From positions 1 through 33,562 of the forward strand of contig NZ_AXVD01000043.1 in assembly GCF_000482385.1 (NCBI RefSeq): DNA of 33,562 nucleotides, read 5' to 3'. Position 1 is the first letter of the stretch. Every line of letters begins with the position of its first letter. The stretch is from Nocardia sp. CNY236. GTDB lineage: Bacteria; Actinomycetota; Actinomycetes; Mycobacteriales; Mycobacteriaceae. The position numbers and the translations under genes were made by a program. This document shows, piece after piece, positions 8,530-15,659 of this stretch. A model generated the notes under the pieces. That model was not told where the DNA came from, did no database searches, and worked only from the letters and a program-made list of their open reading frames with translations.

Positions 8530-9738
8530 ATGCCCGAATCCGACCTCTACGCCGACTGTGCGGTGTGTGGGACCCGTCGCGCAGGTCCGGCAGGTCCGCG
8601 TCATCGCGTCGCTGAGCAGCTGGTGTGCGGGTCGTGCATCACCACGGTGGCGGTCTGCGATGGCTGCCACGAGCGGACGCTGACCTTGTCCGACACCGCC
8701 GAGCGGACCCGGCTGTGCAGCGAGTGCACACCACGATGGTGCGCCTGCGTGTCGTGCGGGCTTCTCAGCGCACGGCACGAGCGCACCGACACCGACCACG
8801 CCGTGTGCGTGTCCTGCGCCGACGTCTTCTTCGCCCGCTGCTTCGCCTGCGGACGCCACAGCGCCAACTCACGCTACGTCTCCGGTGGCCTGCGGGTGTG
8901 CGCGGTGTGCGCGTCCGGATACAACGGCTGCACCCGATGCGGCACGCTGCTGCGCGGCTACGGCTCGTGTGACTGGTGCGCCCACCCCGCGCGGGTGCGC
9001 AACTACAGCTTCAAACCCGACCCCCGCTTTCACGGCACCGGACCGCTGTACCTGGGGCTCGAACTCGAGATCGTGGTCCCCTACCAATGCCACGACGAGG
9101 CCGTCGAACTCGCCACCGAGCACCTCGGCACTCTGGGCTATCTCAAGCGAGACTCCTCGATCCAGCCAAGCGGATTCGAACTGGTCACCCATCCCATGAG
9201 CTACCCCTACGCCCTCGGCAGCTTCCCCTGGGAACTGCTGGGAGAGCTGGACGATGTCGGCTGCTCCACCCACGCCGGGGTCGGATTGCACGTGCACGCC
9301 TCCCGCGCCGGGTTCGCATCCCCGGCGCACGCGTTCCGGTGGATGATGCTGATCTACCGCAACGAATCCCCACTGACCCGCCTGGCCGGGCGCCGCTCGC
9401 GCTATGCCCCGTTCGACCCTGCCGCGCGGGCGAGGGTCAAGAACACCGCCAAGAACCACACCGCGGCACTCGGACTGGATCGGCATCAGGCGATCAACCC
9501 CTACCCGCGCAGCACCTTGGAGCTACGGATTTTCGCCTCGTCTCTGGACGTAGGGCGCGTCCAGGCCGCGCTGGCGTTCACCGCGGCCTCCATCCACTAC
9601 ACCCGCGACTTGGCCGTCGCCGACATCCACGACGGCGCATGGAACTGGGAGACGTTCGCGGCCTGGGTCGCCGCGCGCCCGCGCTATCAGCCCTTGTCCG
9701 ACCAGCTACATCACCTGGAGCTCGCATGTGCCTGCTGA
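8530..9738 (+). CDS. Putative amidoligase (copy 1) with ten-CxxC zinc-binding N-terminus, 402 residues
   Basis: The ATG at 8530 follows GAAAGGTG (8516-8523) and is preferred over an in-frame GTG at 8503. Residues 1-150 carry ten CxxC pairs (CAVC, CGSC, CDGC, CSEC, CVSC, CVSC, CFAC, CAVC, CTRC, CDWC), enough for about five zinc ribbons or treble clefs. Residues about 172-350 match the putative amidoligase family (glutamine-synthetase-like fold): GLELEIVVP (176-184), KRDSSIQPSGFELVTHPMS (206-224), HVH (254-256) and STLELRIF (328-335). These acidic, His and Arg residues are the expected metal/ATP site. Family members are predicted to join a carboxylate to an amine using ATP. It overlaps the class II glutamine amidotransferase gene at 9726 by 13 bases, suggesting that gene supplies ammonia. 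The substrate is unknown. Confidence 0.8.
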   Translation: MPESDLYADCAVCGTRRAGPAGPRHRVAEQLVCGSCITTVAVCDGCHERTLTLSDTAERTRLCSECTPRWCACVSCGLLSARHERTDTDHAVCVSCADVFFARCFACGRHSANSRYVSGGLRVCAVCASGYNGCTRCGTLLRGYGSCDWCAHPARVRNYSFKPDPRFHGTGPLYLGLELEIVVPYQCHDEAVELATEHLGTLGYLKRDSSIQPSGFELVTHPMSYPYALGSFPWELLGELDDVGCSTHAGVGLHVHASRAGFASPAHAFRWMMLIYRNESPLTRLAGRRSRYAPFDPAARARVKNTAKNHTAALGLDRHQAINPYPRSTLELRIFASSLDVGRVQAALAFTAASIHYTRDLAVADIHDGAWNWETFAAWVAARPRYQPLSDQLHHLELACAC

Positions 9739-10568
9739 CCTACTTCCCGCCCGGTACCCAGCCCGACCGCCGCGCGTTGCAGACCGGTGCCGCGGTCAAC
9801 CCACACGGACATGGCTACGCCCTCATCATCGAGGACAAGATCCGGGTCGGCCACAGCATGGATCCCGACCCACTCATCGAGGAATTCCTGAACCTTCGCG
9901 CCGAGTATCCGACAGGGGCGGGGTTGTTCCATTCCCGCTACGCCACCCGCGGCATTCAGGCCCTGAAGAACTGCCACCCCTTCCCCCTCGGACGCGACAC
10001 CCGAACAGTAATAGCGCACAACGGAACCCTGCCCAAGCGTGTACATCCACGCGCCTACGACCAGCGCTCGGACACCCGCATCGCCGCCGAGGAATACCTG
10101 CCTCGCCACCCGTTCGGATCGATCGACACCCACCGCGGCGCCCGCGGGCTCGCGTCATGGCTAGGGACCAGCAAGCTGGTCATCCTGACCGTCGACCCCA
10201 CCTACGCCCGCCGCGCCTACATCCTCAACGCCGAAGCCGGGATCTGGGACGACGAGATCTGGTACTCGAATTCGACATACCAGCCCTGCGTGCGGCGTTT
10301 CCACATCCTGCGCTGCGACGAATGCGGGCAGCTGGATCTGCACCGCGCCGCACACTGGTGCGACCGGCGCGAGTGGTGCTTCGACTGCTGGCGCTCCTTC
10401 CCCCGCTGCATCTGCACCACACACCCCCGCACCACCGCGCCGGTCACTCCGGTGACCCGCGCCGAAACCCTCGCCACCCTGACCCGTCCCACACGCGGAC
10501 GCCACCGCGCACGAGGCCCCCACAGCTGGACTGTCGAGCCCATCATGCCGCACATCAACAAAGACTGA
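9726..10568 (+). CDS. Class II glutamine amidotransferase (copy 1), 280 residues
   Basis: The ATG at 9726 lies inside the end of the amidoligase gene (13-base overlap), so Cys2 becomes the N-terminal nucleophile after Met removal, as Ntn-hydrolase amidotransferases require. Other expected residues are present: HGHGYAL (27-33), FHSRYATRG (68-76, Arg for glutamine binding), NCHPF (82-86), AHNGTLP (97-103, oxyanion Asn-Gly) and RSDTRIAAE (114-122, Asp). The predicted reaction is glutamine to glutamate plus ammonia. After residue about 195 a Cys cluster (CDEC, C212, CFDC, CIC) looks like another metal site, followed by a basic tail. There is no synthetase domain as in GlmS or PurF, so the acceptor reaction must lie in a partner, most simply the overlapping amidoligase. 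Confidence 0.85.
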   Translation: MCLLTYFPPGTQPDRRALQTGAAVNPHGHGYALIIEDKIRVGHSMDPDPLIEEFLNLRAEYPTGAGLFHSRYATRGIQALKNCHPFPLGRDTRTVIAHNGTLPKRVHPRAYDQRSDTRIAAEEYLPRHPFGSIDTHRGARGLASWLGTSKLVILTVDPTYARRAYILNAEAGIWDDEIWYSNSTYQPCVRRFHILRCDECGQLDLHRAAHWCDRREWCFDCWRSFPRCICTTHPRTTAPVTPVTRAETLATLTRPTRGRHRARGPHSWTVEPIMPHINKD

Positions 10569-10622
10569 CACGCCCCACTGTCCCTGCCGCGTCCGTCGAT
10601 GCCGTCCCCACCCCTTGTCCGG

Positions 10623-10663
10623 GCCCCGCACACCTGCCGCTGTGAACGGCAAGTGGGCGGGGC
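10623..10663 (+). terminator. Hairpin between the two amidoligase cassettes
   Basis: GCCCCGC (10623-10629) pairs with GCGGGGC (10657-10663). The inner segment CAC..TGCCG pairs with CGGCA..GTG, with two mismatches, around CTGTGAA. It lies 55 bases after the first amidotransferase gene and 35 bases before the second cassette, so it could terminate or attenuate transcription between the two copies. Confidence 0.5.
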
Positions 10664-10697
10664 TTTCGCCTCTTTCATCGAAAGGCCGTGACCTGTC

Positions 10698-11906
10698 ATG
10701 CCCATTGCCGCCGTGCCCGACACCCACTGCGAAGAGTGCTCACACCCGGTTCCCGCCGCCTGCCTAGTCACCGTCGTGGAGGGAGACCGACTGTGCCCGG
10801 ACTGTGCGGGCGACACCATCTGCGCCGGCTGCGCCACCCCAACCCGCCACGCCTCCCCGACCGTCGACTCCAACTCCCGATGCTCGAACTGTCTGATCGG
10901 CTGGGACCGCTGCCGCCGCTGTGACCTGTTCACCAGCAACGCGCTGGTGCTCGTGGAACGCACCACCGAAGTCGCAGTCTGCCGGACCTGCGCGCCGGAC
11001 TACGAGCGCTGCGTTGACTGCAATGTGCGTGCCGTGCACACCACCGACACCGACCGAGGTGAGGTGTGCTCGGACTGTCTCCGCTCCTACGACGAATGCA
11101 TGGACTGCGAACAACTCGTCCCGATCGAGGTGGACCGCTGCGCCGCATGCACCTGTCACGACGACGAGCGCATTCATTTCTACAACTACCACCCGACACC
11201 GATCTTCCACGGCGAAGGTTCGCTGTTTCTGGGGATGGAGCTCGAACTCATCACTCCCCGTAAGTATTTCTCCGACGCGGTCGACCTCGCAATCGATCAC
11301 CTGGACGGGCTGGGCTACCTGAAGAGGGACGGCTCGATCCGCCCGATCGGGTTCGAGATGGTCACCCACCCGATGTCGTGGGACTACGCGCGCGCGAGCT
11401 TCCCGTGGCAGCTGCTGACCAAACTCCACTTGCTGGACTGCCGAACAGACTCCTCGGTCGGCATCCACATCCATGTCTCACGCAGCGGATTCACTTCACC
11501 CGCGCACATCCTCCGGTGGATGAAGCTTTTCTACCGCAACGAATCCCAGGTCTGCACCTTAGCTCGGCGGCGCAGCGACCAGTGGGCGAAGTTCTCCCCC
11601 GCCGCCCGCGAGGCCGCCGCCGAGTACGCCAAAGGCTCCACCAGGGGCGACCGCTACCACGCGATCAACGTCCGCCCCGAGCACACTTTCGAACTGCGGA
11701 TCTTCCAGTCTTCCCTGCGCCAGCGCCAGGTCAAAGCTGCCCTCGCCTTCGCCGCCGCGTCGGTCGAATACACCCGCACCCTCACCGCCGCGCAGGTCGT
11801 GCGCCATCACGGCTGGGAATGGCCGGTGTTCTGCGCCTGGCTCGCTTCCCGCCCCGAGTACAGCGATCTGCACACCGAACTCCAGGAGCTGGAATGTGCA
11901 TGCTGA
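10698..11906 (+). CDS. Putative amidoligase (copy 2) with ten-CxxC zinc-binding N-terminus, 402 residues
   Basis: The ATG at 10698 has GAAAGG upstream. It is a full-length paralogue of the gene at 8530, with the same length and order. Ten CxxC pairs lie within residues 11-151 (CEEC, CPDC, CAGC, CSNC, CRRC, CRTC, CVDC, CSDC, CMDC, CAAC), followed by an amidoligase core: FLGMELELITP (177-187), KRDGSIRPIGFEMVTHPMS (209-227), HIHVSR (257-262), YRNES (279-283) and HTFELRIF (329-336). The catalytic positions agree between copies while the zinc-rich region and the 285-320 segment have diverged. This suggests a common reaction with different partner or substrate recognition. The last codons overlap the second amidotransferase gene. 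The duplication is old, because the two copies differ at many residues. Confidence 0.8.
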   Translation: MPIAAVPDTHCEECSHPVPAACLVTVVEGDRLCPDCAGDTICAGCATPTRHASPTVDSNSRCSNCLIGWDRCRRCDLFTSNALVLVERTTEVAVCRTCAPDYERCVDCNVRAVHTTDTDRGEVCSDCLRSYDECMDCEQLVPIEVDRCAACTCHDDERIHFYNYHPTPIFHGEGSLFLGMELELITPRKYFSDAVDLAIDHLDGLGYLKRDGSIRPIGFEMVTHPMSWDYARASFPWQLLTKLHLLDCRTDSSVGIHIHVSRSGFTSPAHILRWMKLFYRNESQVCTLARRRSDQWAKFSPAAREAAAEYAKGSTRGDRYHAINVRPEHTFELRIFQSSLRQRQVKAALAFAAASVEYTRTLTAAQVVRHHGWEWPVFCAWLASRPEYSDLHTELQELECAC

Positions 11907-12658
11907 CCTTTTTCGTACCCGGCGCCACCCCCGACCTAGGCGCATTGCACAACGGTGCGCAATTCAACCCGCACGGGCACGGCTACGCCCTGATCACCGG
12001 CGACACGATCACAACCGGGCACAGTCTCGACCAAGAAACCGCGATCGGCGAATTCGCCGCCCTGCGTATCGAGTACCCACACGGACCGGCATTGTTCCAT
12101 TCCCGCTTTGCCACCCACGGGGTGCACGACCTCGACAACTGCCATCCCTTCCCTGTCGGCGGCGACCCACGAACGATATTGGCACACAACGGCGTCCTAC
12201 CCGCCGAGGTGCACCCCGCCGATAATGACCCACGCTCCGATACCCGGATCGCGGCCGAGGACTTTCTGCCCACCAACCCGTTCGGGTCCCTGGATTCCTG
12301 GGCCGGGCGCGAGGGCCTGGAAACCTGGCTGCGCACCGACAAACTCGTGGTGCTCACCGTCGACCCCGCCTATCGTAGCCACGCCTACCTGTTCAACGAA
12401 GGCCGCGGACACTGGGACACCGGCACCGGGATCTGGTACAGCAACAGCGACTACCTCGACCACGACTGGCTCTACCAACCCGACCTGGGCTTCAGGTCCT
12501 GCGAATTCTGCGGCGCCGCCGACGACGAGATCGTCGGACCGCACTGCCGCCTCTGCGGCTTCTGCGCCGAATGCCACAACTCGTTCCCGCACTGCGACTG
12601 CGCGGTCCTCGACGGCCACGACCGCTACGGCGACCTCATCGACCGCGAATACGCCTGA
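11894..12658 (+). CDS. Class II glutamine amidotransferase (copy 2), 254 residues
   Basis: The ATG at 11894 overlaps the preceding amidoligase gene by 13 bases, exactly as in the first cassette. The active-site set is intact: Cys2, HGHGYAL (27-33), FHSRFATHG (68-76), NCHPF (82-86), AHNGVLP (97-103) and RSDTRIAAE (114-122). A C-terminal Cys cluster (CEFC, C217, CGFCAEC, CDC) probably binds zinc, as in copy 1. It ends 26 residues shorter than copy 1, lacking the basic tail. Predicted role: glutaminase supplying ammonia to the overlapping amidoligase. The conserved overlap implies translational coupling and near 1:1 production. Confidence 0.85.
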   Translation: MCMLTFFVPGATPDLGALHNGAQFNPHGHGYALITGDTITTGHSLDQETAIGEFAALRIEYPHGPALFHSRFATHGVHDLDNCHPFPVGGDPRTILAHNGVLPAEVHPADNDPRSDTRIAAEDFLPTNPFGSLDSWAGREGLETWLRTDKLVVLTVDPAYRSHAYLFNEGRGHWDTGTGIWYSNSDYLDHDWLYQPDLGFRSCEFCGAADDEIVGPHCRLCGFCAECHNSFPHCDCAVLDGHDRYGDLIDREYA

Positions 12659-12666
12659 GCCCGAGC

Positions 12667-12701
12667 GAGGTGCCGGTCCACACCTCGCGGACCGGCACCT
12701 C
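12667..12701 (+). terminator. Perfect 13-bp hairpin after the second cassette
   Basis: GAGGTGCCGGTCC (12667-12679) and GGACCGGCACCTC (12689-12701) are exact inverted copies around a 9-base loop. The hairpin lies between the second amidotransferase gene and a 25-codon reading frame whose ribosome-binding site begins 3 bases after it. It may be a terminator or an attenuator for the small frame; no T-run follows. Confidence 0.6.
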
Positions 12702-12721
12702 ACGGAAGGGAGCCCACACCC

Positions 12722-12799
12722 ATGCCCCGCCTCATCGACCCCGCACGGCCGGTCGTCACCGTCGCTTCCTGCGGTGTCCCGACTTCGGCGCTCCGGTGA
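12722..12799 (+). CDS. Very small reading frame, 25 residues, strong ribosome-binding site
   Basis: The ATG at 12722 sits 10 bases after GGAAGGGA (12704-12711). The peptide begins MPRLIDPARPVVTVASC and ends VPTSALR. The frame stops early, but an adjacent frame continues with RCPDFGAPVIGLDTIE to 12822. It may therefore be a genuine short peptide, or the start of a gene damaged by a frameshift near 12770. Its place right after the ligase/amidotransferase pairs makes it a possible peptide substrate, which is speculation. Confidence 0.4.
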   Translation: MPRLIDPARPVVTVASCGVPTSALR

Positions 12800-12982
12800 T
12801 CGGGCTGGACACCATCGAATAGCACTGGCTGCGCCGCGACAGCGATCACGACCCTCGGCGGGCACCACCAGCGGCCGCCGCCACACCGTTCTGCATCGTC
12901 CAGACGGTCGAATACCGGTGCCACCAAAGTCTATCGAAGCCCTCGCCCCGCACACCCGCAGCGCCGACGAAGCCCCTCCGCG

Positions 12983-13108
12983 ATGACTGAACCCATTCCC
13001 GCGGCACAGGAACAATGCGTGCCCATGCCGGTGACGGCGCTGCGCGCACCCTACCGCCGGCGCCGCGCTGACCACCTCCTCCACCTCGGGGCACCACCGC
13101 CCTCATGA
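12983..13108 (+). CDS. Doubtful small reading frame, 41 residues
   Basis: ATG at 12983, product MTEPIPAAQEQCVPMPV..., stop at 13106-13108. The ribosome-binding site is weak, and the C-terminal part (YRRRRADHLLHL) is low in information. The 12800-12982 stretch before it contains no intact frame but may hold remnants of a former gene. Confidence 0.25.
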   Translation: MTEPIPAAQEQCVPMPVTALRAPYRRRRADHLLHLGAPPPS

Positions 13109-13118
13109 GGTCCAGACC

Positions 13119-13217
13119 GTGCTCACCTCGCTACTGCATCCCTTCCACGACAGCGCCCACCCCCTTGAATTCCCACCACGACCCGCTCGCTCCTGCCCCC
13201 CACAACCTCACTGGTGA
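13119..13217 (+). CDS. Doubtful small reading frame, 32 residues
   Basis: A GTG at 13119 follows TGAGG. The peptide is MLTSLLHPFHDSAHPLEF followed by a Pro/Arg-rich end, stopping at 13215-13217. It ends 23 bases before the next well-supported gene on the same strand. It could be a short coupled leader frame; evidence is weak. Confidence 0.3.
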   Translation: MLTSLLHPFHDSAHPLEFPPRPARSCPPQPHW

Positions 13218-13240
13218 CACGACCCCGAAGGAGTCCACCG

Positions 13241-13717
13241 ATGTCGACTGACCCCTACACCGCCCGGCTGCGGCTGGAGCCGCGGTACGCACCATATCTG
13301 CCCGAGATCGGGGCTGCGGCCTCGGTCCTGGTCGTGGGGTACCACGCCGCCTTCGCCGCCACACCCGCACACGGCACCCCGATCACCGCGTTCGACCCCG
13401 CCCCGCCCCGCCACCCCGACCCGCCGATGGCGTTGATCCGCATCGAACACCGCACAGCATCACTGCGCACCGATGCCGACGGCAATCCCCAGTGGCAACC
13501 CGATCCGTTCGGGATCGGACTGCCCGAGTTCTGCTGGTATCTGACCCCGACGCAACACACCGGCACCCGCTGGGTACTGGCTCGAGGCCGCTGGGCGGCC
13601 GGTGGGCGTCAAGCCGTGCTGCCCCGCACCCTCACCGCCGCAGTCCCTGGCGCACCGACAGTCGTCTCAGTGCACGACCACAACACGCACACCGGCCGCC
13701 GCTGGAACCAACCCTGA
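13241..13717 (+). CDS. Hypothetical protein, 158 residues
   Basis: The ATG at 13241 lies 7 bases after GAAGGAG (13227-13233), so I prefer it to an upstream in-frame GTG at 13214. The product starts MSTDPYTARLRLEPRYAPYL and contains strands around SVLVVGYHAAF, MALIRIEHRTAS and FCWYLTPTQHTGTRWVLARG, ending TGRRWNQP. No known domain is evident. It leads a run of small same-strand genes downstream of the amidoligase cassettes and may belong to the same element-encoded operon. Confidence 0.6.
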   Translation: MSTDPYTARLRLEPRYAPYLPEIGAAASVLVVGYHAAFAATPAHGTPITAFDPAPPRHPDPPMALIRIEHRTASLRTDADGNPQWQPDPFGIGLPEFCWYLTPTQHTGTRWVLARGRWAAGGRQAVLPRTLTAAVPGAPTVVSVHDHNTHTGRRWNQP

Positions 13718-13839
13718 CTACCCGAAACACTTGGTCCGGCATGCGCGTCTCAACCATCCGACCGCCAATCCGGCGCGCCGCGTGCGTGATGCGGCGCCGA
13801 TCGCTTTCGTTCCCCTTCCACAAGATTCGAGGCCATCGC

Positions 13840-14508
13840 ATGGCTATCCCATCCTCCTCGGACCCTGATCGTGTTCCGGTCCCGTACCGGTTGTTCGCCG
13901 CGCGCCGCGCACGCGGTCTGGTCGTTCCCTACATCACCGTGTCCCATCGCGATCCGGCGCGGCCGGTCTGGGGGATGCTGGACCCAGTCCGCGCGCACCA
14001 GGTGTTGTGGGGGAAGCGGTGTCAGATCTGCGGGCAACCGCTCACCGACCCGTTCGTAGTGTTCATCCGCTCCCTCGACTACCAGCGCGGGCTCGCGGTC
14101 GAGCCAGGCATCCATCCCGAATGCGGGCACTACTCCCGACGCGCGTGCCCCATGCTCAACGGACACCAACACCACTACCACGCCAACCCCGCGGTCCGCT
14201 TCGCCCACTGCGACGACCCACACTGCGAATGCCGTCACTGGCAACCGCACGATCCCGATCCCCGCGAGTCCGCCCGCGACGGGCTCCCCGCCGAATCCTG
14301 GTACGAGGCATGGCTACACATCGATGACTACCAGGTCGTTGAAGACCCCGGCAGCGAGACCGCCGCACCCGCGACCGGAATCAACCTCAAAGGAGTGCGG
14401 TTCCGGCGGATACGCAAGATCCGCGACAGCGCCGCCCCCGACACCGGGGCCCGCGCCCCGGAAGTCCTCGACCTGCTCATCGCCACCCAGGCCCTGTTCG
14501 GCTACTGA
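13840..14508 (+). CDS. Cys/His-rich protein of the family often mislabelled 'cell envelope biogenesis protein OmpA', 222 residues
   Basis: The ATG at 13840 begins MAIPSSSDPDRVPVPYRLFA, with CGAGG upstream; earlier in-frame starts encode unnatural sequence. The protein has CQICGQPLTD (residues about 64-73), then HPECGHYSRRACPMLNG and CDDPHCECRHW. The Cys and His residues are spaced for two zinc sites. It ends with an acidic-basic region (WLHIDDYQVVEDPG, GVRFRRIRKIRDS). From memory, close relatives are common in Streptomyces and related genera and are annotated as OmpA-like cell envelope proteins. Nothing in this sequence (no signal peptide, no membrane segment, no OmpA motif) supports that label. 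A cytoplasmic zinc protein of unknown role is a better description. Confidence 0.65.
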   Translation: MAIPSSSDPDRVPVPYRLFAARRARGLVVPYITVSHRDPARPVWGMLDPVRAHQVLWGKRCQICGQPLTDPFVVFIRSLDYQRGLAVEPGIHPECGHYSRRACPMLNGHQHHYHANPAVRFAHCDDPHCECRHWQPHDPDPRESARDGLPAESWYEAWLHIDDYQVVEDPGSETAAPATGINLKGVRFRRIRKIRDSAAPDTGARAPEVLDLLIATQALFGY

Positions 14509-14549
14509 ACACCCCATTTCTCTTCGTCGCGGAAAGGAGTTGTCCACAT

Positions 14550-14603
14550 ATGGAATTCCACGACCTCACCACACGCATCGCCGCGGCCCTCGGCCCCGGA
14601 TAG
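14550..14603 (+). CDS. Very small reading frame, 17 residues, excellent ribosome-binding site
   Basis: GGAAAGGAG (14531-14539) lies 10 bases before ATG 14550. The peptide MEFHDLTTRIAAALGPG ends at a TAG at 14601-14603. The strong initiation site in front of so short a frame suggests either a leader peptide or the 5' stub of a longer gene truncated by rearrangement. A perfect hairpin follows 66 bases later. Confidence 0.4.
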   Translation: MEFHDLTTRIAAALGPG

Positions 14604-14668
14604 AAACCGCAACGTCACGACCCGCAACAACTAGCTACCCCCTCCCCAACGGCCGATGAGGCCGTTTT

Positions 14669-14712
14669 GCAGAAGGCCCCCAATCGCTTCTCGGCGAACG
14701 GGGGCCTTCTGC
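14669..14712 (+). terminator. Perfect 13-bp hairpin
   Basis: GCAGAAGGCCCCC (14669-14681) and GGGGGCCTTCTGC (14700-14712) are exact inverted repeats with an 18-base loop. This is a likely transcription terminator separating the 13241-14603 group from the next group of small genes. Confidence 0.65.
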
Positions 14713-14737
14713 TGTCTACCAGCAAAGAGGAGTCATT

Positions 14738-14945
14738 GTGGTGCACGGCAATCCGGCATCGGTGGGCGACGAAGGATATCGCATCGAAAACGCTGCGCAA
14801 GTGCTCTTGTACTTCGAGGGCGGGAGTTGGCGGTTGGATCCCTGGGCTGTCGACGGAGATCCCTTGGGTGGTCTGAGTGAGGTCGAATGCACACATGGTC
14901 GCCGTGCCCAGTGTCCTGTGTGCACGACGCCTGCTGTTCGCCGCG
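14738..14945 (+). other. Coding-like start of a possibly frameshifted gene
   Basis: AGAGGAG (14725-14731) precedes a GTG at 14738 (or its tandem GTG at 14741). The first 50 residues look real (NPASVGDEGYRIENAAQVLL, FEGGSWRLDPWAVDG). The frame stays open to 15439, but after about 14900 its translation becomes Arg/His/Pro-rich while the +1 frame becomes protein-like. This suggests either a frameshift joining it to the next entry or two overlapping genes. No family recognised. Confidence 0.4.
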
Positions 14946-15236
14946 CTCGATGCCCTCACCGGTCGCCCACTCGGGCGGCTACTCAACGAGATCACGCTAT
15001 GGGGCGTAGGGGAGTCTCACCAACTGCTGCTCACCGTCGATACCACCGTGGGGGTGCGACTGTCCAGCAGGATCCTCTATGTCGAATCCTTCACCGACCT
15101 CGACAACACCTCCATCACTGCGGCCGTACGCCACATCATCAACGAACTCATCCACCACCACCACCGTGCGCTTGTTGCCGCACTCGACCACGTCGCGCAG
15201 CAGGCCGACCGAGGGCTCAGTGGATCGCACCGCTGA
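14877..15236 (+). CDS. Hypothetical protein, up to 119 residues
   Basis: The frame begins with GTG at 14877; an ATG at 14895 (MVAVPSVLCARRLLF) is an alternative start. The product is helical with a strand core (SHQLLLTVDTTVGVRLSSRI, LYVESFTDLDNTSITAAVRH), then a His-rich turn (LIHHHHRALVAALDHVAQQA). No strong ribosome-binding site precedes it. It may therefore be the second half of a frameshifted gene starting at 14738, or be translated by coupling. Function unknown. Confidence 0.5.
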   Translation: MRSNAHMVAVPSVLCARRLLFAALDALTGRPLGRLLNEITLWGVGESHQLLLTVDTTVGVRLSSRILYVESFTDLDNTSITAAVRHIINELIHHHHRALVAALDHVAQQADRGLSGSHR

Positions 15237-15274
15237 GCCCGTCATGTATGACCACCTGCCGAAAAGGGGACCTG

Positions 15275-15439
15275 ATGACTATCTATGCCTCCGTGACCGA
15301 TCCCGGCCTACGCGACCCAGAACCCCCCAGCGAGCGAAGTGAATTCGATGACCTCCCTGCCGCGGAGGACTGGTTCACGCGCTACCTCAACGGCTGGCTG
15401 CCCAGCCCCGACCCTGCGGGCGCAGATGCGGCTGTATGA
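15275..15439 (+). CDS. Small acidic hypothetical protein, 54 residues
   Basis: The ATG at 15275 follows GAAAAGGGGA (15261-15270). The product is MTIYASVTDPGLRDPEPPSE... through AAEDWFTRYLNGWLPSPDP. The stop at 15437-15439 overlaps the next start (ATGA), a sign of translational coupling. It looks like a genuine small gene; family unknown. Confidence 0.6.
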   Translation: MTIYASVTDPGLRDPEPPSERSEFDDLPAAEDWFTRYLNGWLPSPDPAGADAAV

Positions 15440-15621
15440 AAACCAACTCACAACTAACCACCAGCTGGCGTTATGACGTGTTCACCTGCAGTAACCCCAG
15501 CTCGCAGGCAGGTGCGCACGATGAGGGCTGCCAGGGGTGGCGGCGACTCGAGATGTTCGACGCCCCCGGTGGGCTGGCTCATACCACCTGGCTACGTCAC
15601 TGCCGCACGGCTTGGTGTTAA
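15436..15621 (+). CDS. Small hypothetical protein, 61 residues
   Basis: The ATG at 15436 overlaps the preceding stop in an ATGA arrangement, so translation is probably coupled. The product has several Trp and Cys residues (TSWRYDVFTCSN, EGCQGWRRLEMFDAPGG, LRHCRTAWC). No family recognised. Confidence 0.5.
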   Translation: MKTNSQLTTSWRYDVFTCSNPSSQAGAHDEGCQGWRRLEMFDAPGGLAHTTWLRHCRTAWC

Positions 15622-15659
15622 GGGTCTGCTTGACGCCCCGTTGGGGCGCGGGATCGGTA

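Noticed and set aside
8869..9486. Reverse-strand open frame across the first amidoligase gene
   Set aside because: Shadow of a gene with clear catalytic motifs on the forward strand.
12197..13084. Reverse-strand 295-codon open frame
   Set aside because: It is antisense to the well-supported amidotransferase gene and rich in Ala/Val/Gly as a shadow frame.
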